From Bacteroidia bacterium (lineage in GTDB: Bacteria; Bacteroidota; Bacteroidia; Flavobacteriales; Schleiferiaceae): a stretch of 44,295 nt of DNA. How positions within the stretch are numbered: position 1 is the first letter of the stretch; each line of letters starts with the position of its first letter. The notes beneath the pieces are model-generated. The model saw only the letters and a list, made by a program, of their open reading frames with translations, searched no databases and was not told the DNA's origin. The DNA is taken from NCBI GenBank assembly GCA_030427785.1, contig JAUICR010000002.1, forward strand, positions 1 to 44,295. The letters are read 5' to 3'. Made by a program: the position numbers and the translations under genes. Below, piece after piece: positions 15,441 through 25,000 of the stretch.

Positions 15441-18400
15441 ATGAAAACCAAAAATTACCCTGGCTTAAGAGCTTATACAACCAAAATCGCTATGAAAGCC
15501 TTGTTGGCCATTGTAGCCTTATGTGCAATTCCCATAGCGTTACAGGCGCAGTGCGGACCGCCTACTATTAGCTGTCCGACCAATGTAAGTCAAGCGGCTG
15601 AAGCCACAAAGTGCGTGGCTATAATAAACTACCCCTTGCCAACTTTTACGGCACCTTGCGGGCTTCCACCTGATTCCATATTGGGTTTTACAACTCTGGG
15701 CAGTTTTCAGGGTAAAACCTACTACATAAGCAATAGCGGTATGACAGCTCCTGCCGCCTATGCCGATGCCCAAGGGCATGGCGGGTTTGTGGTTACCATC
15801 AACAATGCCGCTGAAAACGAGTTTGTACGCAAAGCCATGTCACAGGAGGCTACCACCGCATGGATTGGTTACAGCGATGCAGCTACAGAGGGTACCTTTG
15901 TATGGCAGGATGGGGATACCTCTACCTACAACAATTGGAACTTGGGTGAGCCCAACAACCAAAACGGTGAGGATTATACCCAAATGTATAACAACGGGAC
16001 CTGGAATGACCTGGATACATTGCAGATATACCGTTATATACTGGAGCTCTCCGGTGGGTTTGAGCAAACCTCTGGTCAGGCTAGTGGTAGTGTTTTTGGC
16101 ATAGGAACAATCACCAACACCTTTGAGGTAACCGATATTATGGGCAACAGCGCGAGCTGCTCTTTTACAGTAACTCTTATGGACACCACCGCACCTGTAA
16201 TCGTTTGCCCTGCCAATGTAACGGCAATAGCAGATAGTAATAGCTGCACTGCCTATGTGCCCCTGAGGCTCGACAGCGTCTTTGAACAATGCAGTTACAT
16301 TTCTACCCAAAGCCCAATCTCCACCTATGTTTTCGATGGAAGCGGTGGTACACAGGATATAGTGTTGCAAATACCTCTGCCTCAGCTGCCAGCCAGTGCT
16401 GGAACCCTTACCATCCTTCACAGGGGGGATATCAATAATTCAGGATCCGAGCAATTTGAAATAAGGGCCGAGGACAATAGCTTGCTTGGACTTACTACTA
16501 ACGGCAACCAATGCGATAATTTCTATACGCATACTACTATACATGTTACCACGAGCCAGCTTTTGGCTTGGGCCACCAATGATACCGTTACCATTACTTT
16601 GGCACAGGGAACTGCCGTAAATGCTACCCTTTGTTCTAGTAATGACGCCTTTGCCTCCCTTTCATACTCCACTGCTAATATTACCAACTCCTTCACATCA
16701 GGCGGTGCCGATGCCAGCGGGAGCTATCCTCTAGGTAATACTCAGGTTGTGTTTACTGCTACAGACCAAAGTGGCAATATTGATAGCTGTACGGTTACCG
16801 TTACGGTAAAGGATACAACAGCTCCTGTTATAACATGTCCTAGCGATATTATAGTTAGCAACGATGCAGGGGTTTGTGGTGCTAAAGTTTGTTATACTAT
16901 GCCATATTCTAGCGACTTGTGTGAGCCAAGTGTACCAGCAGGTTTGAATTTGGTAAAACAAATGGGTAATATCAGGTACTATAAATCCAACGCTTTTATA
17001 AGTTATAGTGCGGCTAAATCTCTAGCCAATTCCATTGGAGGGAATCTGGCAAAAATTACGTCTGATGCATTGAATGATACCCTGTTTAACGCAACTGGCG
17101 GTTTGGTGTGGATAGCTGGGACGGATGAGGAAACTGAAGGAGTTTGGAAATATGACAATTGTGAGCCACTTACCTATCAAAACTTTCATGCTGGTGAACC
17201 AAACGACTTCGGTAGCGGAGAGGATTATCTTGAACTTTCTACCACAGGTGATTGGTACGATTATGGGCCTTCGGCATCAAGATTTGCCTTAATTGAAGTG
17301 GAAGGTGCTGGCGTTGTCCAAATAGCCGGTTTGCCCAGAGGCTCGGTTTTTCCAATTGGCATTACTACCAATACGTTTGTAACCACTGATGCTAGTGGTA
17401 ACTCAGACACTTGTTCGTTTACTGTAACGGTAAATGATACCACCTCTCCAACATTCTTTACTGATAGTATATGCTTAGGTGACAGCCTTTATGTAGGTGG
17501 TGGGTGGCAAACGGTTCCTGGTGTTTACATCGATACTGCAACAACTGCAAGCGGATGTGACAGCCTTTTAATTACAACTTTATATTACAGGTCAAATTCT
17601 ATTTGCAATCCGGATACTACCGAGAGGATGCTGTATATCGTTTCAGACTCAGCATGGACACTTAGTAATGTCGTAAGTACTGCGACTTCTAACAGCTACC
17701 CTTGGCCGGGCGCAGCTAATATGCTGCCTCATGATTCCACTTTTGTATTAGCTGCAGAAGTAGGTCAGCCCTACCCTTGGAATCACCTTTACACTGTAAT
17801 GGGTAGCCAAGTGATAAAAGCCTATAGTGGTGTAATGTATTATCGCTACGAGTTTGAGCTTACCAATCATCAGGCGCTAAATGCACGATTTAGAATGTTT
17901 GTAGATGATAACATGCAAATCTTTGTTAACCGCCATGAAATTGCTTTGGAAGAAGATATGGGTAAGGAGAACTGGCGTACCGCAAACCACGATATCCTGT
18001 TTAATGACAACGGTACCATTGATAACGGTTATTTAGGTGGAGATACTTTTGATACCTATACAGCTGTAAGTCCTGATAACATTTTTGTAACAGGAAATAA
18101 TGATATCATACTGGCTATACGAAATCGTACTTCTAAGCCCGATAAAGGTGGATTCTCTTTCCGTATGGATTTAGATAAAGCTGGTCAGGCAGTAATTGTT
18201 AAGAAGGACGCAAGTTTTGAAGCTGGTCTTTCAATTAATCCAAGTTTCGAATTGTATCCAAATCCAGTGGTTGATCAGCTTAGTTTGGTAATGAAAACTG
18301 CTATAAGTGATGTGGACTATACAGTAACTATAACTGATATATCAGGAAGAGTGTTAAGTGTTATTTCACAAAGCGGAAGTGAGCTACAGGAAACTTCAAC

Positions 18401-18491
18401 TATTAATGTTTCCAGTTATGCCCCTGGAGTTTACTTTGTTAAAGTGAACTCGGGTACACAATCAGTAGTTAAGAGATTTGTGAAACGCTAA
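15441..18491 (+). CDS. T9SS secreted protein with HYR domains hosting C-type-lectin guests
   Basis: 1016 residues. A signal peptide ends near residue 37 (IALQAQ); M18 at 15492 is an alternative start giving a more standard leader. Three HYR domains follow, each split in the same loop by a guest. Guest 1 (about 80-205) and guest 3 (about 500-622) are C-type-lectin-like, with WIGYSD or WIAGTDE, the EPN motif (GEPNNQNGEDY, GEPNDFGSGEDY) and WND/WYD, suggesting Ca-dependent sugar binding. Guest 2 (about 286-408) is a different beta-rich domain. HYR halves resume with ASGSVF, ASGSYPLGN and GLPRGSVFPIG. Residues 730-925 match both repeats of the protein at 32.9 kb. Residues 937-1016 (YPNPVVDQLSLV, DISGRVLS, GVYFVKV) are a type A T9SS sorting domain. 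A surface carbohydrate-binding role is inferred. Confidence 0.88.
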   Translation: MKTKNYPGLRAYTTKIAMKALLAIVALCAIPIALQAQCGPPTISCPTNVSQAAEATKCVAIINYPLPTFTAPCGLPPDSILGFTTLGSFQGKTYYISNSGMTAPAAYADAQGHGGFVVTINNAAENEFVRKAMSQEATTAWIGYSDAATEGTFVWQDGDTSTYNNWNLGEPNNQNGEDYTQMYNNGTWNDLDTLQIYRYILELSGGFEQTSGQASGSVFGIGTITNTFEVTDIMGNSASCSFTVTLMDTTAPVIVCPANVTAIADSNSCTAYVPLRLDSVFEQCSYISTQSPISTYVFDGSGGTQDIVLQIPLPQLPASAGTLTILHRGDINNSGSEQFEIRAEDNSLLGLTTNGNQCDNFYTHTTIHVTTSQLLAWATNDTVTITLAQGTAVNATLCSSNDAFASLSYSTANITNSFTSGGADASGSYPLGNTQVVFTATDQSGNIDSCTVTVTVKDTTAPVITCPSDIIVSNDAGVCGAKVCYTMPYSSDLCEPSVPAGLNLVKQMGNIRYYKSNAFISYSAAKSLANSIGGNLAKITSDALNDTLFNATGGLVWIAGTDEETEGVWKYDNCEPLTYQNFHAGEPNDFGSGEDYLELSTTGDWYDYGPSASRFALIEVEGAGVVQIAGLPRGSVFPIGITTNTFVTTDASGNSDTCSFTVTVNDTTSPTFFTDSICLGDSLYVGGGWQTVPGVYIDTATTASGCDSLLITTLYYRSNSICNPDTTERMLYIVSDSAWTLSNVVSTATSNSYPWPGAANMLPHDSTFVLAAEVGQPYPWNHLYTVMGSQVIKAYSGVMYYRYEFELTNHQALNARFRMFVDDNMQIFVNRHEIALEEDMGKENWRTANHDILFNDNGTIDNGYLGGDTFDTYTAVSPDNIFVTGNNDIILAIRNRTSKPDKGGFSFRMDLDKAGQAVIVKKDASFEAGLSINPSFELYPNPVVDQLSLVMKTAISDVDYTVTITDISGRVLSVISQSGSELQETSTINVSSYAPGVYFVKVNSGTQSVVKRFVKR
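17628..18215 (+). repeat. Copy of a ~180-residue domain shared with the 32.9 kb gene
   Basis: Codons 730-925 share with the gene at 32.9 kb a series of blocks: LPHDSTF, GQPYP, YRYEFELT, RFRMFVDD, NW then HDI, NGYLGGDTFD, IFVTGNND, KGGFSFRMD and VIVKK. The order and spacing are the same, so the domains are homologous. Confidence 0.75.
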
Positions 18492-18536
18492 AACTTGGCG
18501 CTTATAATTACCAGACGAATAGTTTAAAATAGTTTT

Positions 18537-18567
18537 GAAGCCCCGAAGAAAATTTCTTTGGGGCTTC
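18537..18567 (+). terminator. Terminator after the HYR/lectin gene
   Basis: GAAGCCCCGAAGAAA and TTTCTTTGGGGCTTC form a near-perfect stem (one G-U wobble; the innermost pairs must open), 45 nt after the stop. It is followed by CTTATTTAT rather than a pure T-run. Confidence 0.75.
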
Positions 18568-18648
18568 CTTATTTATAGCCGTATCACTTGTAGAAAAAAC
18601 CTTTTACGTTTTATCAACTTCGTGTAAATATGGAAATTATAGTTATCT

Positions 18649-18667
18649 TCTCCTAAAAATTAGGAGA
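18649..18667 (+). promoter_or_regulatory. Hairpin over the AGGAG of the CBS gene
   Basis: TCTCCTAA-AAA-TTAGGAGA is a perfect 8-bp inverted repeat ending one base before the first ATG. Its right arm contains AGGAG (18662-18666), 8 nt ahead of the second in-frame ATG at 18675, so as RNA it would mask a Shine-Dalgarno-like site. As DNA it could be a repressor operator. Confidence 0.5.
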
Positions 18668-18668
18668 T

Positions 18669-19124
18669 ATGGTAATGAGCTATCAAGGGCCACGGCAAGA
18701 CCCGCCCAAAGAAACACAGGACATTCAGGTAAAAGACTACATGACAAAAAAGCTAGTTACTTTTAATCCTGAGCAAAATATGGATGAAGTAATTGATTCT
18801 CTTTTGAAAATGAATATTTCGGGAGGACCAGTAGTAGATAACGAAAATAATTTGGTTGGAATTATTTCTGAGGGTGATTGCCTCAAGCAGGCCGTTCGTG
18901 GTAAGTACAACAATACTTTTCATGACTCGGGTAAGGTGAAAGATAGAATGACTACTGACGTGAAAACCATAAACCCGAATATGGATATTTTTTCTGCTGC
19001 ACAAATGTTCTTAGATCTTAAGTTAAGACGATTTCCGGTGCTTCAAGAAGGTAAACTGGTGGGGCAAATAAGTCAAAGAGATATTATGAGGGCTCTACAA
19101 ACGGTGAAAAAACAAACTTGGTAA
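18669..19124 (+). CDS. CBS-domain pair protein
   Basis: A 151-residue soluble protein made of two CBS domains (about residues 18-75 and 85-145), a module that binds adenine nucleotides and acts as a sensor or regulator. Visible motifs are VKDYMTKKLVTFNPEQ, NISGGPVVDNENNLVGIISEGDCLK, VKDRMTTDVKTINPN and LRRFPVLQEGKLVGQISQRDIMRAL. No catalytic domain is attached, so it is a free-standing regulator whose partner is unknown. The start is uncertain: ATG 18669 gives the longest frame, but ATG 18675 has AGGAG at ideal spacing. Single-gene unit with terminators on both sides. Confidence 0.9.
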   Translation: MVMSYQGPRQDPPKETQDIQVKDYMTKKLVTFNPEQNMDEVIDSLLKMNISGGPVVDNENNLVGIISEGDCLKQAVRGKYNNTFHDSGKVKDRMTTDVKTINPNMDIFSAAQMFLDLKLRRFPVLQEGKLVGQISQRDIMRALQTVKKQTW

Positions 19125-19185
19125 AACAATATCGGAGTAGTGGAAACTTAAATTCTGATCCCCTTTTTATCTGAGTCTAAAAACA

Positions 19186-19215
19186 AAAACGCCCCGAATT
19201 GCTTCGGGGCGTTTT
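19186..19215 (+). terminator. Terminator after the CBS gene
   Basis: AAAACGCCCCGAA and TTCGGGGCGTTTT form a perfect 13-bp stem with a TTGC loop, then AATTT. The A-rich left flank means it could work in both directions. Confidence 0.88.
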
Positions 19216-19472
19216 AATTTCTTAACATGGTTTGTCTTTGTAGATTACTAACCCTATTTCCCTATAAATGAAGAACCCTGTTAAGGACTTCTAAGATAGC
19301 TAAAAAAGTAGAACGTCCAAATCATTTTAAGAATTTGCTTCCCAAAACAAGAAAGTTACTAGGCGCTATTAGGTGGTTTTATTAAAGCTTTCCCTTAGCG
19401 TAACTCAATTCTTGTAGCTTTGAATATTGGAATAATTAGACAGTGAAATAGTTTTAAAACTGACTTTAAACG
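19216..19472. other. Intergenic stretch with a -7-like box
   Basis: No coding frame was found. TAGCTTTG at 19415-19422 matches TAnnTTTG, 50 nt before the ATG of the nitrilase gene, but has no TTG at 20-nt spacing. The remaining sequence is AT-rich with no clear hairpin. Confidence 0.4.
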
Positions 19473-20252
19473 ATGAATGAAATCGCGGTAACTTTGGTTC
19501 AGACAACCTTGAATTGGCAAGTGAAGGCAAAAAATTTTGAGCATTTTGACAACTTACTATCAAAAGCAAGAGAGATAGGCCATCTTATTTTGCTTCCTGA
19601 AATGTTTACTACAGGTTTTAGCATGTCTCCTCAAAATCTGTGGGACGAACCGGAGGGTAGAACTCTTGAATGGATGCGTGCCCAAGCCAACAAACACCAT
19701 GCAGCCATTAGTGGAAGTGTCATTATTAAGGAGAACGAAGGATTTTATAATCGCTTATACTTTGTTTACCCCAATGGGGAGTATAAAGTTTATGATAAGC
19801 GCCATCTATTCACCTTGGCCGGTGAAGAAAAAGTGTATCGGGCTGGCCGAAAGCAGCTGATAGTGGAATATGAAGGTTGGCGAATTATGCCTTTGATATG
19901 CTATGATTTGCGATTTCCGGTATGGAGCAGAAATACGATGGATGTAGACTTTATGTACTACGTAGCGAATTGGCCAGAGAGAAGAAGTGATGCCTGGACA
20001 ACCTTGCTAAAGGCCAGGGCTATAGAGAATATGTGTTATGTAGCTGGCGTAAACCGCATTGGTGATGATGGCAATGCTATTTACCACAGTGGAGATTCTG
20101 TTCTACGTGATCCTTTGGGAAACCCGGTGTGGAAAGCGCCTGCCGGACAAGAGGTGGTGCAAACTGTTACTTTGAACAAATCAACTATGCTAGCGGCTAG
20201 GGATAGGTTTCAATTTTTGACAGACCGCGATGGTTTTGCCTTAGATTTTTGA
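19473..20252 (+). CDS. Carbon-nitrogen hydrolase, omega-amidase type (YafV/NIT2-like)
   Basis: A 259-residue nitrilase-superfamily amidase. The catalytic triad is visible: Glu43 in LLPEMFTTGFSM, Lys109 in YDKRHLFTLAGEE and Cys143 in PLICYDLRFPVW. The FTLAGEE and CYDLRFPVW contexts resemble omega-amidases, which hydrolyse alpha-ketoglutaramate or alpha-ketosuccinamate formed by transaminases. No signal peptide; cytoplasmic. The 3' end overlaps the convergent lipoprotein gene by 43 bp, so its final 14 codons are coding on both strands. Family sure, substrate class likely. Confidence 0.9.
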   Translation: MNEIAVTLVQTTLNWQVKAKNFEHFDNLLSKAREIGHLILLPEMFTTGFSMSPQNLWDEPEGRTLEWMRAQANKHHAAISGSVIIKENEGFYNRLYFVYPNGEYKVYDKRHLFTLAGEEKVYRAGRKQLIVEYEGWRIMPLICYDLRFPVWSRNTMDVDFMYYVANWPERRSDAWTTLLKARAIENMCYVAGVNRIGDDGNAIYHSGDSVLRDPLGNPVWKAPAGQEVVQTVTLNKSTMLAARDRFQFLTDRDGFALDF

Positions 20253-21871
20253 GGCTTTGTAAAGTCGGGTTGCCATTCCAACTCTAAATCCCAGTTGGCT
20301 CTGATTTCCATTTCATCCTCAAATGTGACAATTTTTTCAGGTTGACGCCCTTCCAGATAATTCCCTGTACTCCATTTGCCATCACCATTTTCATCTACAA
20401 TTATTTGAACCTCATACACTCCTACCAGCATGTTTTTGAATCGCAGTTTAAGGCTGTTATAAAACGTGGAATCAATGATTAATTCGCCTAAGGGATTTCT
20501 AACTTGAACTACCAAAGGAAACTCGCTTTCAGCATCTATTTTAAAAACTAAGTTTCCGAGGTCTACTGGCGATAGGGTGGTGATGGCCACTATCATTGTG
20601 TCGTTTGTTTGGTTGAAAACACTCTTAATAGCGTCCTTATTAATTTTCACAGTGTACTTTTTTAATTGCTTGGTAGGCAATATTGTAAACTCCAATGGAT
20701 TGCTTGGATTGGTTTCTACAGCAGCAGATACTGTATCGGTCTCGGTGTAAATTGTAAAAAGACTGTCGTAAATGTTTTTAATAGGAGCATTGACTTTAAA
20801 TGTAGAAGGCTCATCAAATTTTACATTTCTTCCTTTTTGCCAGATTTCAAATGGCTGTGCATCGTATTCGTTTAGGGTAACCAAAACAGTATCAACGTGG
20901 ATACTATCGTATTCTACTACTAGTTTTATAGAATCTTTTAGCACTTCATCAAACCAAAAGGTAGCAGTGTCTTGGTCTTTTTGATAATCAAAAAAGTGAA
21001 ACGAAGAAGCAACGGCTGTATCAATCGGAGTAACTTTAAGGTTCTTAGGCGTATAACTAAAAGCAACTTCAATTTTACCTTTATTTACATGGCGTGCTCC
21101 ATAAAACCGATTTGGACTTTGTGGACGAAAGGCTGTTAAGTAAAGTCTCTCATTCAATAAACCCGTATGAATAGTATCTTTCAAAAAGGCCATTTTTTCG
21201 TAGCCAGAGTTCATTTTAAAACTGCCACGGCTATCTTCAAAAGCAACCACATAAAAAGAACCATATTTCATATTGGTAATGGAAAATACGCCTTGCTCAT
21301 TGGTGTAAGCATAGTAAGTAGGGAGGTTTTTGAAGGGAATAGAATCCTCTGATTTTAGATTTTCCACATCGTAAAGGCCTACGAATAGATGATCTACAGG
21401 TTCGCCATTTTCTACATCTATAATAGAACCCGTAAGGTGTAAGCTATCAATGTAATCACCTGTAGAAAAAACGTATTTTATTTTTTGGTTGATGTTTCCT
21501 TCCGTAAAATCTGTAATGCTTGAGCCGAAGGAGATAATGTAGGTGGTGTTTTCAAGTAATGTGTCGTTTTCCCAATTGATGGTTACCGTTTTTCCCTTGG
21601 AGGTAATTTTAGGCGGATTTTTCAGCAAAGGTGAAACGCTTATTTGCTGATTGGCAGATTTTAAGGTAATGTATTCATCAAACACTAGAGTCACTTCTTT
21701 AGCCTCAAACCGCAAGGTTTGATTTGCGGGGTAGCTCGTGTCTAAAATGGGGGCAATGGTATCGCGAGGTCCTCCTGTAGGAGCTGATCGGCTTGCGCAA
21801 GAGCTTGTAGATATTTGCAAGAAAAATACTAGACTTAAGCAAGTGATAATGAACAATGTAAGATTTCTCAT
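20210..21871 (-). CDS. Ig-like-domain lipoprotein
   Basis: A 553-residue protein with a hydrophobic leader ending in TSSCASRSAPTGGPRDTIAP, where Cys25 is the likely lipidation site. PTGGPxD after the Cys is a hallmark of a widespread Bacteroidota lipoprotein family with an N-terminal bacterial Ig-like (SbsA-type) domain. That domain spans about residues 40-135 (VTLVFDEYITLKSANQQI, NTTYIISFGSSITD). A second beta domain at about 145-205 resembles carboxypeptidase-regulatory modules (GSIIDVENGEPVDHLFVGLY). The C-terminal region ends with VDENGDGKWSTGNYLEGRQPE. The role is unknown; envelope attachment is likely. Its 3' end overlaps the convergent amidase gene. Confidence 0.82.
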   Translation of the reverse strand: MRNLTLFIITCLSLVFFLQISTSSCASRSAPTGGPRDTIAPILDTSYPANQTLRFEAKEVTLVFDEYITLKSANQQISVSPLLKNPPKITSKGKTVTINWENDTLLENTTYIISFGSSITDFTEGNINQKIKYVFSTGDYIDSLHLTGSIIDVENGEPVDHLFVGLYDVENLKSEDSIPFKNLPTYYAYTNEQGVFSITNMKYGSFYVVAFEDSRGSFKMNSGYEKMAFLKDTIHTGLLNERLYLTAFRPQSPNRFYGARHVNKGKIEVAFSYTPKNLKVTPIDTAVASSFHFFDYQKDQDTATFWFDEVLKDSIKLVVEYDSIHVDTVLVTLNEYDAQPFEIWQKGRNVKFDEPSTFKVNAPIKNIYDSLFTIYTETDTVSAAVETNPSNPLEFTILPTKQLKKYTVKINKDAIKSVFNQTNDTMIVAITTLSPVDLGNLVFKIDAESEFPLVVQVRNPLGELIIDSTFYNSLKLRFKNMLVGVYEVQIIVDENGDGKWSTGNYLEGRQPEKIVTFEDEMEIRANWDLELEWQPDFTKPQKSKAKPSRSVKN

Positions 21872-21942
21872 CTAATAATTACAAGGAGTGTAAAAAATGA
21901 AGGTTTTTTATATATTTCAAAACCGAAAGTGTTGAAGAAGCA

Positions 21943-21961
21943 AACATAAAACCTAAATTCG
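21943..21961 (+). promoter_or_regulatory. Weak candidate promoter for the 1893-residue gene
   Basis: TTG at 21932-21934, 19 nt, then TAAATTCG at 21954-21961, one mismatch from TAnnTTTG, about 40 nt before the ATG. The spacer is one shorter than in the best promoters here; weak. Confidence 0.25.
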
Positions 21962-22002
21962 TAACACTTTTTGAAAAAATTACATAACCCAAAAATTTCC
22001 TT

Positions 22003-25000
22003 ATGAAGAAAATCTTACTTTTTCTAAGCATTATTTCGTCCGTTTTTACTATGAGCGGTCAAATCACCGCCCCTTTTACGGAGAGCTTTAACTCTGGTTT
22101 ACCAACAGGTTGGGCAAATAATTCTATTGACCCATGGAAGTTTGGAGGAACTATGGGTTATGACGCTAGTTCTGTTACAGATCATACTGGGACCTTAGGA
22201 AGTGTGTATGCCTGGATTGACGGATCTGGCGGAACAAACGCTTCAGCACCCTTAACTACAGACTCAATTAATATGGGAACTCTTACCACACCTGAGCTTT
22301 CATTTTATTTGAGTAGTTATAATACAACCAATGCCTCAACGGGTTTCAACACTTTTACTGTTGATTTTTACGATGGATCCGCGTGGCATGATTCTGTTTT
22401 TGTGCACCAAGGAGACTTAGGGCCAATGTGGACGTATGTTGTGGTTGATTTAAGTATCTATACTATCACTGGTAAGTGTTTGATTCGTTTTGATGTAAAC
22501 ACTACAACGGCCGGAACTGCATTTTACAATGATATAGCCATTGATGATATTAAGGTAGACAATGCCCCGCCTTGTCCTCTTGCCACTGGGTTAAAGGTAA
22601 ATGCGATAACCGCTTTTACGGCCGAATTAGACTGGAACCCAGTAAATGGCGCTACCGGTTATGAGGTAATTTATGATACTGTAGGATTTGATCCTGCCGT
22701 AAATGGTACCAGTGTATTAGTTACTCCTGATTCGTTAAACTTAACAGGATTAATGGGTGCTACCACCTATCAGTTTTATGTTATTTCTGATTGTGGAATA
22801 AACGGTATTGGTGATACAGCAGGGCCTGTTACATTCAAAACTTCGTGCGTGCCGCTAACAGGTACTACTTACTCAAACAATTTTGCCAACGATGCAACAG
22901 GTAACCCACCTAGCTGCTGGACTACCTATACGGCAGGGCCAAATGCCAACTTTATCAACGCCAATGTGGTGAATCACACTGGGCCCTATAGTACACCCAA
23001 TCATTTAGCTATTTATAGCTATGCTCTAGGAAACGACTCTGTAATAAGCATTACTCCGCAGTTTACCACCTTGCCAGCCAAAGACAAGCAAATTTCTTTT
23101 TACGCAAAGTCACCTAGTTCAGGTAATGGAATTATTGTAGGGACCTTAAGTTCTCCTACTAATATTGCGAGCTTTTCGCCTGTTGATACCATTATGGTTA
23201 CCTCCGGTTATGTAGAGTATATTTTATACTTTGATAGTCTATCTGCGTACAATGGGGTAGATGAGTATATTGGGTTAATGCATAATAGTGGTGCTACTTT
23301 CTCTACTATTTATGTAGATGACTTTAATTTTGCACCAATTCCTGCATGTCCTAAGCCAACCTCTTTGAGCCTGGTTTCTAAAACTGACACTACAGCCACA
23401 ATAAGTTATGTAGGCACAGGGGGAGCACATGACATTTTTTGGGGCCCAACAGGTTTTCTTCAAGGGAGCCCCGGCTTAGGTTTGGTAACTAGTAGTAGCA
23501 ACCCTCATACAATAGATTCACTACTGTATCCAGGCGGTTGTTTTGATGTATATGTTCGAAAAAATTGTGGAGTAAATGGATTATCGGTTTGGGCTGGTCC
23601 TTTGACGTTTTGTACCAATTGCGCTACTCAACAAATGCCCTTTTATGAGAGTTTTACTAATTGGCCACTCAATTGCTGGGATACCGTAGGAGGTTCTCGC
23701 TATTGGGCTGAGTACACTACATTTGGTGGGCCACCTACTGGTATTGCCGAAGCTAATTTTTGGGGATGGCCAAACCCCAATGATGCCATGCTTACCACAG
23801 CGCCAGTAAATATATCAGCGCAAGCTCAAATTAGGTTTCAATGGGCACACCTGTACAACAGTAGCTATCCTGATGACGCGTTAGCAGTAATGGTAGAGAA
23901 AAACGGAAGTGGAATATGGGATACTGTTAGATACCTTACAGGACCTACGTTTACTTCGCCAGGTGCTCAAAGTACGGCACCTCCTGTTAGTCAGCCCTTT
24001 ATCGAAGAAATTATTGTTCTTGATTCTGCAAAGTACACAGGTCATAATGTAAGTGTGAGGTTGTGGGCTATTTCAGATTATGGTCCAGATTTATTTATCG
24101 ATAATTTTTATGTAGAACAGGTACCATCTTGTATTCCTCCTAGTGCATCGGGTATGGGTGTGGGCTTTGTAAGTTCTAATAGTGCTAATGTGTTTTGGTC
24201 TGGTGGTTTAGGAGTTTCTTCTAATATTCAATGGGGAACTGTAGGGTTCACTCCAGGAGCAGGAAATCCGCAAGGGTCCGTACCAGGAAATGATTCTACT
24301 TATACTATTACAGGACTAACGGCCAATACAAATTATGAGTTTTATGTACAAGATAGCTGTACAGGTAGTGCAGGTTTAAGTTCGTGGGTTGGTCCATTTG
24401 CTTTCCGCACGGCATGTTCACCCTTTACGGCTCCATACACCCAAAGCTTTGACGGCCCATTTTGGGTAGCTGGAAGTAATACTGGAAATAATGATTCTAT
24501 CGATCCTTGCTGGACGAGAAATCCTGATGGAAGCTCCTTTAGCTATGATTGGTCAGTACTAAATGGTCCTAGTATTTTTGGTACTACTACAGGTCCTGCA
24601 ACAGATAATAGCGGTACAGGTAATTTCCTTTACACCGAAGTAATATATGGTAGTGCTAATGACATAGCGTACATGATTTCTCCAATTATTGACGTAAGTG
24701 GATTGACAGTTCCTTATGTAGAGTTTTATTCGCATAGATGGGGATCTAACCTTGGGAATATGGAGGTACAAGTAAATGATGGTTCAGGATGGACTACCAT
24801 GATTACTTTAACAGGCCAGGAGCAATCTGGTGCTGCTGATCCGTGGAAAGAAAAAGGTTTTGATATTTCTAGTTTTGGCGATACCATTCAGGTTCGTTTT
24901 AAAGCCATCAGCAGTGGTTGCTGTTCAGGTGCGATGGCTATTGATGATTTTGCAGTAAAAGAGGCACCATCATGTCCTACTCTGGCTGGGCAGATGGTAG

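Noticed and set aside
15840-16421. Minus-strand open frame of 193 codons
   Set aside because: Lies fully antisense to the HYR/lectin gene, with Cys/Tyr-rich low-sense composition and no recognisable motif; a shadow of the real gene.
13832-18491. A diversity-generating retroelement: an Avd-like four-helix bundle 1.2 kb upstream of a gene with C-type-lectin folds
   Set aside because: No reverse transcriptase gene is in the window, no template/variable repeat pair was noticed, and the lectin folds are internal guests, not the C-terminal variable region typical of such targets. The IVP family is far broader than Avd.
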